A stretch of DNA of 11,787 nucleotides. Source: an uncultured bacterium. GTDB lineage: Bacteria; Bacillota; Clostridia; Oscillospirales; Oscillospiraceae. Below, one piece after another: positions 5,931 through 11,787 of this stretch (the stretch's first letter is position 1; each line of letters opens with the position of its first letter). The notes beneath the pieces were generated by a model. The model was not told where the DNA came from. It saw only the letters and a list, made by a program, of their open reading frames with translations, and did not search any database. Position numbers and translations under genes: made by a program. Location of the stretch: positions 1 through 11,787 of the forward strand of contig CASECK010000134.1 of NCBI GenBank assembly GCA_949286295.1, read 5' to 3'.

Positions 5931-7064
5931 ATGAAAAAGAAGCTTCTTGCTGTGGTCCTGGCTGGCGCCATGACCCTGGCTCTGGCCGCCTGCGGCGGCG
6001 GTGGGGCCGGCTCTTCCACCCCCGGCGGCTCCTCTCAGCCTGAGGGCAGCTCCAGCCAGGGCCAGACCGGCTCCGCGCTGAAGGTGGGCGTGTTCTACTA
6101 CAACTTCGCCGACGCCTATATCTCCACCGTCCGCACCGCCATGGACGCCGAGCTGACCGCCCTGGGCGTGGAATTCCAGAACTTTGACGGCCAGACCAAC
6201 CAGGCCAACCAGACCGACCAGATTAACACCGCCATCACCGACGGCTACAACCTGCTGATCGTCAACGTGGTGGAGAACGCCTCCCCCGACGCCGCCCAGA
6301 ACGTGGCGGACGCCGCCAAGGCGCAGGGCATCCCCGTCATCTTCTTCAACCGCGATTTCGACGCCTCCGTGCTGCAGAGCTACGAGAACAGCGCCTTCGT
6401 GGGCACCGACCCCGCTGAGGCCGGCCACATCCAGGGCCAGGCCATCGGCGAGTACCTGCTGGCCAACTACGACGCTGTGGACCTCAACGGCGACGGCGTC
6501 ATCTCCTACGTCATGTTCAAGGGCCAGGAGGGCAACCCCGAGGCCGAGATGCGCACCCAGTACGGCGTGGAGGATGCCGACGCCGTCCTGACCGCCGCCG
6601 GCAAGCCCGCCCTGCAGTTCTATGACGCCAACAACACCCAGAAGTACCTGGTCGACCAGACCGGCGCCTGGTCCGCTCAGGCCGCCACTGACTATATGAA
6701 CACCATTCTGGGTCAGTACAACGACGGCAACGGCAACATGGTCGAGCTGGTCATCGCCAACAACGACAACATGGCCGAGGGCGCCATCTCCGCCCTGCAG
6801 TCCGTGGGCTACAACGTCGAGGGCGGCGACAAGACCATCCCCGTCTACGGCGTTGACGCGCTGGCCACCGCCGTGGAGAAGATTGACGCTGGCATCATGA
6901 CCGGCACCGTCAAGCAGGACGGCGAGGCCATGGCCGCCACCATCGCCGCTCTGGTGAAGAACGTCATGGACGGCGCTGAGCTGATGGCTAACACCGACAG
7001 CTACAACGTGGACGCCGACTCCGCCAAGATTCGCGTGCCTTACTCCATGTACACCGCGGGCTGA
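5931..7064 (+). CDS. mglB: Galactose/glucose ABC transporter substrate-binding lipoprotein
   Basis: This is the extracellular sugar-binding protein that delivers galactose or glucose to MglAC. It has 377 residues. The lipoprotein signal ends in LALAAC, with lipidation expected at Cys21, followed by a Gly/Ser/Gln-rich linker to about residue 49. The type I periplasmic-binding fold then begins (LKVGVFYYNFADAYI). It follows E. coli MglB closely: LLIVNVVENASPDAA, IPVIFFNRDF, VGTDPAEAGHIQGQ, ELVIANNDNMAEGAI, PVYGVDALATAV and GTVKQD. The EF-hand-like calcium loop is kept as DLNGDGVIS (Asp184, Asn186, Asp188), with Glu206 in PEAEMRT as the likely last ligand; Ser192 replaces a Gln ligand of E. coli MglB. 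The start at ATG 5931 follows AAGGAGGA. It is first in the mgl operon and is separated from mglA by 171 bases with hairpins, which suggests separate control of its expression level. Related sugars cannot be excluded as ligands. Confidence 0.92.
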   Translation: MKKKLLAVVLAGAMTLALAACGGGGAGSSTPGGSSQPEGSSSQGQTGSALKVGVFYYNFADAYISTVRTAMDAELTALGVEFQNFDGQTNQANQTDQINTAITDGYNLLIVNVVENASPDAAQNVADAAKAQGIPVIFFNRDFDASVLQSYENSAFVGTDPAEAGHIQGQAIGEYLLANYDAVDLNGDGVISYVMFKGQEGNPEAEMRTQYGVEDADAVLTAAGKPALQFYDANNTQKYLVDQTGAWSAQAATDYMNTILGQYNDGNGNMVELVIANNDNMAEGAISALQSVGYNVEGGDKTIPVYGVDALATAVEKIDAGIMTGTVKQDGEAMAATIAALVKNVMDGAELMANTDSYNVDADSAKIRVPYSMYTAG

Positions 7065-7120
7065 GCTTCCCCCTGCATCAACAGAGCGAAGCGCCCCGGA
7101 GCGCAAACACAAGCGGTATT

Positions 7121-7148
7121 GCGGGGCTGCCCTGACCGGCAGCCCCGC
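7121..7148 (+). repeat. Stem-loop 1 between mglB and mglA
   Basis: GCGGGGCTGCC (7121-7131) pairs perfectly with GGCAGCCCCGC (7138-7148) around a 6-base loop, with no T run after it. It may protect the mglB 3' end from decay, so that binding protein outnumbers membrane components, or act as a partial terminator. Confidence 0.6.
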
Positions 7149-7173
7149 TCCCGCCCTGTGGAAGCTCCGCCTG

Positions 7174-7199
7174 ACCCCCGGGCCTGCCGGGCCGGGGGT
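7174..7199 (+). repeat. Stem-loop 2 between mglB and mglA
   Basis: ACCCCCGG (7174-7181) pairs with CCGGGGGT (7192-7199) around a 10-base GC-rich loop. It lies 36 bases before the mglA start and just upstream of its ribosome site, and no T tract follows. Confidence 0.5.
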
Positions 7200-7235
7200 G
7201 ACGCGGTGGTTTCACCAAGAGAGAGGAGGAAGTTT

Positions 7236-8735
7236 ATGGACCATCCAGTTCTGCTGGAAATGAAGGGCATCAGCAAGGAGTTCCCGGGTGTCAAGGCCCT
7301 GGACGACGTCAGCCTGACGGTCCGTGCGGGGACGGTCCACGCCCTGATGGGCGAAAACGGCGCGGGGAAGTCCACGCTGATGAAGTGCCTGTTCGGCATC
7401 TACAACCGGGACAGCGGGACCATCACCCTGGATGGCAGGGATGTCCACTTCAAAAGCTCCAAGGAGGCGCTGGAGAACGGCGTGGCCATGGTCCATCAGG
7501 AGCTCAACCAGGCCCTCACCCGCACGGTGCAGGACAACCTGTGGCTGGGCCGGTATCCCAAGGTGGGCGGAATCATGGTCAGCGAGCGGACCATGGCCAG
7601 GCGCACCCGGGAGATTTTCGACACCTTAGAGGTCTCTGTCAACCCCAAGGCCGTCATGTCCACCCTGCCCGTCTCCCAGCGCCAGATGGTGGAGATTGCC
7701 AAGGCCGTCTCCTACGACTCCAAAATCATCGTCTTTGACGAACCCACCTCCTCCCTCACCGAATCCGAGGTGGAGCACCTGTTCCGCATCATCGAGATGC
7801 TCAAGAAGAAGGGGTGCGGAATCATCTACATCAGCCACAAGATGGACGAGATTCTGCGCATCAGCGACGACATCACCATCATGCGCGACGGCGCCTGGGT
7901 GGCCACCCGGCCGGCCAGCGAGCTGACCATGGATGAGATTATCCGCCTGATGGTGGGCCGCGAGCTGACCAACCGCTTCCCCCCAAAAACCAACAAGCCC
8001 GGCGAGGTCATTTTGGACGTGCAGCACATCGCCGGCCGCTATACCCGCCTGAAGGACGCCACCTTCCAGCTGCGCCGGGGCGAGGTGCTGGGCATCGCCG
8101 GCCTGGACGGCTCCGGCCGTACCGAGGTGCTGGAGAACCTGTTCGGCGCCATGACCCGCCAGGGGGGGAGCATCACCCTCAACGGCAAGCAGATTCAAAA
8201 CCGCAACCCCCGGCAGGCCATTCGGAACGGCTTCGCCCTGCTCACCGAGGAGCGCCGGGCCACCGGCATCTTCGGTATCCGGGACATCCGGGAGAACACG
8301 GTCATCTCCAGCCTGAAGGACTATCTGGTGGGCGGCGTCTGCCTGAGCGACCGGAAAATGGCCGAACAGACCGAGTGGTCCATCCAGGCCATGCACATCA
8401 AGACCCCCAGCCAGAAAACACAAATCCGCTCCCTGTCCGGCGGCAACCAGCAGAAGGTCATCATCGGCCGCTGGCTGCTCACCAAGCCGGAGGTCCTGCT
8501 TCTGGACGAACCCACCCGCGGCATCGACGTGGGCGCCAAGTATGAGATTTACCAGCTCATCATCGACCTGGCCAACGAGGGCAAGGGCGTGATTATGGTC
8601 TCCTCCGAAATGCCCGAGCTGCTGGGCGTGTGCGACCGTATCATCGTCATGTCCGGCGGCCAGGTGGCCGGCGAGGTGGACGCCAAGAATACCAGCCAGG
8701 AGGAGATCCTCACCCTGGCGGCCAAGTATGTGTAA
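7236..8735 (+). CDS. mglA: Galactose/sugar ABC transporter ATP-binding protein (double NBD)
   Basis: This 499-residue cytosolic ATPase of the sugar importer consists of two fused nucleotide-binding domains, as in MglA/RbsA/AraG (E. coli MglA is 506). NBD1 has Walker A GENGAGKST (39-47), a degenerate signature LPVSQRQ (144-150), Walker B IIVFDE (164-169) and the switch His201. NBD2 has a degenerate P-loop AGLDGSGRTE in which Arg295 replaces the lysine, an intact signature LSGGNQQ (400-406), Walker B LLLDE (421-425) and Ser instead of His in the switch loop (VSSEMPE). This asymmetry is normal for the family: each composite ATP site pairs motifs from opposite domains. The frame is open upstream to 7119, but ATG 7236 is chosen because GAGGAGGA lies just before it and the protein then aligns from the family N-terminus. 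The stop is 17 bases before mglC. Confidence 0.95.
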   Translation: MDHPVLLEMKGISKEFPGVKALDDVSLTVRAGTVHALMGENGAGKSTLMKCLFGIYNRDSGTITLDGRDVHFKSSKEALENGVAMVHQELNQALTRTVQDNLWLGRYPKVGGIMVSERTMARRTREIFDTLEVSVNPKAVMSTLPVSQRQMVEIAKAVSYDSKIIVFDEPTSSLTESEVEHLFRIIEMLKKKGCGIIYISHKMDEILRISDDITIMRDGAWVATRPASELTMDEIIRLMVGRELTNRFPPKTNKPGEVILDVQHIAGRYTRLKDATFQLRRGEVLGIAGLDGSGRTEVLENLFGAMTRQGGSITLNGKQIQNRNPRQAIRNGFALLTEERRATGIFGIRDIRENTVISSLKDYLVGGVCLSDRKMAEQTEWSIQAMHIKTPSQKTQIRSLSGGNQQKVIIGRWLLTKPEVLLLDEPTRGIDVGAKYEIYQLIIDLANEGKGVIMVSSEMPELLGVCDRIIVMSGGQVAGEVDAKNTSQEEILTLAAKYV

Positions 8736-8752
8736 AGAGGGGAGAATCATCC

Positions 8753-9841
8753 ATGAGCAATGAATCGAAAGCATTGGCCGAAAAGGCCCGCGGCCTCGAC
8801 GCCCGCAAGGTCGCCGACACGCTGATGAACAGCGCCCTGTACATCCTGATGATTATCGCGGTCATCGTCATTCAGGTCAAAAACCCCAACTTCCTGGCCC
8901 CCGCCTCCCTGGTGAACATCCTCTCCCAGATGGCGGCCTACCTGCCCGCCGCCCTGGGTATCGCCGGCTGTATCGTGCTCACCGGCACCGACCTGTCCGC
9001 CGGCCGCGCCGTGGGCCTGACGGCCTGTATCTCCGCCTCCCTGCTGCAAAAGGTGGGCAGCGCGGCGAAGATGTGGCCCGAGATGGGCACCCTGCCTGTG
9101 CCGCTGGTCATCCTCCTGGCCGTGGCCATCGGCGCCGCCGTCGGCGCCTTCAACGGCTTCTTCGTGGCCAAGTTCAAGCTGCACCCCTTCATCGTCACCC
9201 TGGGCACTCAGCTGATTTTGTACTCCTGCCTGCTGCTGTACGTCCAGATGGGCAACAACGGCGGCATGGCCATCTCCAGCCTGGACGCCAGCTACACCGA
9301 CTTTGTCAAGGGCTCCCTCCCCTTCGCCCAGATTCCTACCGGCACCAACGCCGCGGGAGAGACGGTCTACACCCCCATCCCCAACTATGTGTGGTTCGCC
9401 ATCGCCCTGGCGGTGCTCATGTGGTTTATCTGGAACAAGACCACCTTCGGCAAGAATATGTTCGCCCTGGGCTCCAATGAAGAGGCCGCCCGGGTCTCCG
9501 GCGTCAACGTGTTCGCCACCACCATCATGGTCTTTGCCCTGGCCGGTGCCATGTACGGCTGGACCGGCTTTATCGAGGGCGCCCGCATCGGCTCCAACAC
9601 CGCCAACACCGGCTTCAACTACGAGCTGGACGCCATCGCGGCCTGCGTCATCGGCGGCGTCTCCTTCGTGGGCGGCATCGGCAAGATACGCGGCATCATC
9701 GTGGGCGTGCTGCTGCTGCGCCTAATCTTCGTGGGCCTGAATATGGCCAGCGTGCCCCAGGACCTCATCTACCTGGTCAAGGGCGGCATCATCCTGTTCG
9801 CCTGCGCCCTGGATATGCGCAAGTACCTGGTCAAGAAGTAA
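8753..9841 (+). CDS. mglC: Galactose/sugar ABC transporter permease
   Basis: This 362-residue inner-membrane permease belongs to the MglC/RbsC branch (branched-chain-type BPD_transp_2 family); E. coli MglC is 336. A short charged N-terminus (1-24) precedes about eight to ten hydrophobic segments, the first near 28-42. Family marks are VLTGTDLSAGRAVGLTACISA (near 75-95), KFKLHPFIVTLGTQ and the coupling-loop region FGKNMFALGSNEEAARVSGVNV (232-253), which should contact MglA. A hydrophilic stretch at about 166-210 (GNNGGMAISSLDASY and on) contributes to the extra length and probably faces outward. ATG 8753 is chosen over upstream starts inside mglA because AGAGGGGAGA precedes it at the right distance and follows the mglA stop. 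It is the last gene of mglBAC, with a terminator after it. Confidence 0.94.
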   Translation: MSNESKALAEKARGLDARKVADTLMNSALYILMIIAVIVIQVKNPNFLAPASLVNILSQMAAYLPAALGIAGCIVLTGTDLSAGRAVGLTACISASLLQKVGSAAKMWPEMGTLPVPLVILLAVAIGAAVGAFNGFFVAKFKLHPFIVTLGTQLILYSCLLLYVQMGNNGGMAISSLDASYTDFVKGSLPFAQIPTGTNAAGETVYTPIPNYVWFAIALAVLMWFIWNKTTFGKNMFALGSNEEAARVSGVNVFATTIMVFALAGAMYGWTGFIEGARIGSNTANTGFNYELDAIAACVIGGVSFVGGIGKIRGIIVGVLLLRLIFVGLNMASVPQDLIYLVKGGIILFACALDMRKYLVKK

Positions 9842-9863
9842 GTTTCCCCTCCCAGACGTATTC

Positions 9864-9902
9864 GGGCGGGAGGCCGTTTCGGCCTCCCGCCCATTTTCTT
9901 TG
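9864..9902 (+). terminator. Terminator of mglBAC
   Basis: A perfect 13-bp stem (9864-9876 with 9880-9892) has a TTT loop and is followed by ATTTTCTTT. It starts 23 bases after the mglC stop. The hairpin also lies just downstream of the convergent 39-codon gene, though it has no clear T tract in that direction. Confidence 0.9.
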
Positions 9903-9911
9903 CCCGGCCCC

Positions 9912-10031
9912 TCACGCGGTCAGGGCCAGCTCCTCCCTGGCCTCCCGCTCGCTGTCGGCGGAGAAGCAAAACCGCCCCGCCCAGTCGTAGACCTCCACAT
10001 GGCCGCGCACCCATACGATGTTGTAATCCAT
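9912..10031 (-). CDS. Small conserved-looking 39-residue protein of unknown function
   Basis: On the minus strand ATG (10031-10029) opens 39 codons ending in TGA (9914-9912). The product starts MDYNIVWVRGHVEVYDWAGR, continues FCFSADSEREAREELALTA, and is acidic in its last third. An AAAGGAG site lies 11 bases before the ATG, with a second purine-rich AAAGGG nearer. The pattern looks like a compact coding sequence rather than noise: a beta-strand-like start with V/Y/W alternation, then an amphipathic Glu/Arg helix (SEREAREEL). I believe similar short proteins occur in related Oscillospiraceae, but this is recollection and not checked. It stands alone between the mgl terminator and the CoA-transferase terminator. 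The function is unknown; it may be a small regulatory or binding peptide. Confidence 0.6.
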   Translation of the reverse strand: MDYNIVWVRGHVEVYDWAGRFCFSADSEREAREELALTA

Positions 10032-10142
10032 AGCCCTTTCCGCTCCTTTCCGGTTTTCATGGCTCTATGATACCGGAGCATCTGTCCCATAAACCGGACT
10101 ATTTAAAGGCCGGGCCGGGCGGCGGGGCTGGGGGAGGGCATA

Positions 10143-10176
10143 AACATACCCCGCGCCGGATGGCGCGGGGTATGTT
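10143..10176 (-). terminator. Terminator of the CoA-transferase gene
   Basis: A perfect 15-bp stem (10143-10157 with 10162-10176) has a 4-base loop. On the minus strand the 3' arm ends GTATGTTTATG, a short U-rich stretch. It lies 12 bases after the stop codon. Confidence 0.8.
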
Positions 10177-10188
10177 GGATGGAGAAAA

Positions 10189-11529
10189 TCACTTGTTGGA
10201 GCGCCGCCAGATGCCCATTTTCTCGGCCTCCCGGATGAGCTGCTCCCGGAAGTCGGGGTGGGCGATGGAGATGGCGGCCTCGGCCCGCTGCCAGGTGGAC
10301 AGGCCCTTCATGTTCACCATGCCGTACTCGGTGACCACATAGTGGACGCAGGAGCGGGGGTCGGTGCAGATGGAGCCGGGGGTCAAGGTGGGGACGATGC
10401 GGCTGCTCACCGTGCCGTCCCTGCTGGTGACGGTGGAGGACATACAGATGAAGCTCTTGCCCCCCTTGGACAGGTAGGCGCCCAGGGCGAAGTCCAGCTG
10501 CCCGCCGGTGCCGGAGATGTGCCGGGTACCGGCGGACTCGGCGTTGACCTGGCCGAAGAGGTCCATGTCGATGGCGTTGTTGATGGACACGAAGTTGTCA
10601 ATCTGGCTGATGACGTGCACGTCGTTGGTATAGTCCACCGGGGCGGCCATCACGTCGGGGTTGCGGTCCACATAGTCGTACAGCTTCTGGGTGCCGGCGG
10701 CGAAGGCGAACACCTGCCGGCCCTTGTCCAGCTTCTTGTGCCGGCCGGTGATCTTGCCGGCGGCGGCGATGTCCACAAAGGCGTCCACGTACATCTCTGT
10801 GTGGACGGACAGGTCCTTCAAATCAGACTGGGCAATCAGCGAGCCGATGGCGTTGGGCATCCCGCCAATTCCCAGCTGCAAGCACGCGCCGTCGGGAATC
10901 TGGGCCACCACCAGGTTGGCCACCGCCCGGTCCACGTCGGTGGCGGGGCCGCCGGCGCCCAGCTGGGCCACCGGGGGATTGTCCCCCTCCACCACATAGG
11001 TGACGTCCCGGATGTTAATCTCGCTGCCGGTCAGGCCGTTGACCCAGGGCAGGTTTTGGTTGACCTCCACGATGACGCAGCGGGCCCGGGAGAGCATATC
11101 CGCCAGGTGGGAGCAGGCCAGGCCGAAGTTGAAGTTGCCGTGCTTGTCCATGGGGGTGGTCTGGAGCATCACCACATCCACCGGCTCCAGGCTCTCCCGG
11201 TAGAACCGGGGCAGCTCGGAGTAGCGCATGGGGCTGAAGTAGCCCATGCCCTTGGAGATAATCTTCCGGTCGATGCCGCTGCAGTGCCAGGAGTGCCAGG
11301 TGAAGTGGCTGCCGGCGTCGTCGGCCTTGGCAATCTCGGGCATCCACATGGTGACGCCGCCCCGAATCTTCACGTCGGTCAGCTCGTCCTTCCGGGCGGC
11401 CAGGGCCCGGTCCAGGGCCACCGGGTGGTTGGTGCACCAGGTGTAGTCCACCCAGTCCCCGGACTTGACCGCCTGGACGGCCTGTTGGGCGGTGGTCAGC
11501 TTCTGCTGGTAGAGCGACTGATAGTCCAT
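10189..11529 (-). CDS. Butyryl-CoA:acetate CoA-transferase (4-hydroxybutyrate CoA-transferase family)
   Basis: This is a family I CoA-transferase of the acetyl-CoA hydrolase/transferase type, 446 residues, the usual size for butyryl-CoA:acetate CoA-transferases of gut butyrate producers (about 445-450). Those enzymes swap CoA from butyryl-CoA to acetate, releasing butyrate in the cytosol. Visible marks are MDYQSLYQQKLTTAQQAV at the start, DVKIRGGVTMW, LQLGIGGMPNAIGS (218-230), SVHTEMYVDAFVD with the likely catalytic Glu245, and SGTGGQLDFALGAY (339-352), a CoA-binding glycine block. IVTEYGM-type and AHPDFRE motifs follow near the C-terminus. The overall wording matches remembered But sequences better than AbfT, but the two are homologous and substrate cannot be settled from sequence reading. 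ATG 11529 follows a GGAGGAG site. It lies 43 bases after an upstream minus-strand gene, possibly one transcript, and ends at its own terminator. Confidence 0.85.
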   Translation of the reverse strand: MDYQSLYQQKLTTAQQAVQAVKSGDWVDYTWCTNHPVALDRALAARKDELTDVKIRGGVTMWMPEIAKADDAGSHFTWHSWHCSGIDRKIISKGMGYFSPMRYSELPRFYRESLEPVDVVMLQTTPMDKHGNFNFGLACSHLADMLSRARCVIVEVNQNLPWVNGLTGSEINIRDVTYVVEGDNPPVAQLGAGGPATDVDRAVANLVVAQIPDGACLQLGIGGMPNAIGSLIAQSDLKDLSVHTEMYVDAFVDIAAAGKITGRHKKLDKGRQVFAFAAGTQKLYDYVDRNPDVMAAPVDYTNDVHVISQIDNFVSINNAIDMDLFGQVNAESAGTRHISGTGGQLDFALGAYLSKGGKSFICMSSTVTSRDGTVSSRIVPTLTPGSICTDPRSCVHYVVTEYGMVNMKGLSTWQRAEAAISIAHPDFREQLIREAEKMGIWRRSNK

Positions 11530-11572
11530 ATTCTTCTCCTCCGTTTTCTCTTTGGTGCTGGCCCGCGGCCGG

Positions 11573-11787
11573 TTACCGGCCGATGTCCAGGTAGTAGGGC
11601 TTCATCAGGCTGGGCTGCTCGGTGGAATCCTTGGTCTGGGACCGGCGGGGCTCCTCCCCCGGGCGGGCGCGGTCCCGGCGGGCCTGGGAGCGGCCCTTTT
11701 TCTCCTGGGGGGCGGCCGCCTTGGCCGGGGCCTGTCCGCGGCTGTGGCCGGCGGCGCGCTGCTTGTTCCGGGCGCGGGGCTGTTCCG
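11573..11787 (-). CDS. Unidentified gene, C-terminal fragment with a very basic low-complexity tail
   Basis: On the minus strand the frame enters from the right edge and stops at TAA (11575-11573), leaving about 70 residues. The fragment is rich in Arg, Lys, Ala, Pro and Gln (for example RARNKQRAAGHSRGQAPAKA and KKGRSQARRDRARPGEEPRR). It then becomes more ordinary and ends in the short block EQPSLMKPYYLDIGR. Such Arg/Lys/Pro-rich tails are typical of nucleic-acid-associated proteins, but no domain is visible and I do not recognise the family. No start is available inside the window, which fits a coding end and not a small gene. It lies 43 bases upstream of the CoA-transferase start with no terminator between them, so read-through is possible. 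Confidence 0.65.
   Translation of the reverse strand, partial: EQPRARNKQRAAGHSRGQAPAKAAAPQEKKGRSQARRDRARPGEEPRRSQTKDSTEQPSLMKPYYLDIGR

Noticed and set aside
5889..7112. 407-codon minus-strand frame opposite mglB
   Set aside because: It is a shadow of mglB codon bias (Val/Gly/His-rich) with no ribosome site and no recognisable domain.
7119..7235. Upstream start for mglA
   Set aside because: The extension covers the intergenic hairpins and has no ribosome site; ATG 7236 has a strong one and gives the family N-terminus.
7626..8774. 382-codon minus-strand frame opposite mglA
   Set aside because: It is antisense to the two conserved ATP-binding domains; its composition (Leu/Asp/Gly/His) is an artefact of GC-rich third positions.
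1..11787. CRISPR arrays, tRNA/rRNA genes, insertion sequences and attachment sites
   Set aside because: No spaced direct repeats, tRNA-like cloverleaf, rRNA segment, transposase motifs or flanking target duplications were seen in the window.

Overview
This window is a GC-rich chromosomal segment, probably from an anaerobic gut bacterium of the Oscillospiraceae (Flavonifractor/Lawsonibacter/Intestinimonas-like). That placement is an inference from three things: strong G/C bias at third codon positions, a class II (Firmicutes-type) GalT with a long-form galactokinase, and a butyryl-CoA:acetate CoA-transferase-like protein. Genes have strong AGGAGG-type ribosome binding sites, and most transcription units end in long GC-rich hairpins with short T tracts.

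Layout. (1) 1-305: the C-terminal end of a McrC-type restriction protein, visibly more AT-rich than the rest, followed by a terminator. (2) 306-795: a 490-base non-coding stretch with several inverted repeats. (3) 796-1878: a secreted CAP/SCP-domain protein, closed by two hairpin terminators. (4) 2633-2001 (minus): a short YitT-type membrane protein with a TTG start and its own promoter. (5) 5623-2792 (minus): galK then galT, a two-gene Leloir operon with a good promoter and a terminator. (6) 5931-9841 (plus): mglB-mglA-mglC, a complete galactose/glucose-type ABC importer, divergent from galKT. (7) 10031-9912 (minus): a 39-residue small protein. (8) 11529-10189 (minus): a CoA-transferase of the butyryl-CoA:acetate / 4-hydroxybutyrate family, preceded 43 bases upstream by the end of an unidentified gene with a very basic C-terminal tail that runs off the window.

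The coherent unit is the divergent galKT / mglBAC locus. MglBAC would import galactose (or glucose), GalK would phosphorylate it, and GalT would exchange it with UDP-glucose. No galE, galM, pgm or sugar-responsive regulator is in the window. The two divergent promoters each carry a related sequence overlapping the -10 element, which makes a shared operator plausible. The mgl transcript has a roughly 100-base structured leader, and two hairpins sit between mglB and mglA.

I see no clear case for a wholly new biological system. The most useful leads are the candidate shared operator, the Glu-to-Asn change in the galactokinase sugar-binding loop, the 39-residue protein, and the McrC fragment marking the edge of a probable restriction/defence island. 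No tRNA, rRNA, CRISPR array or insertion sequence was recognised.
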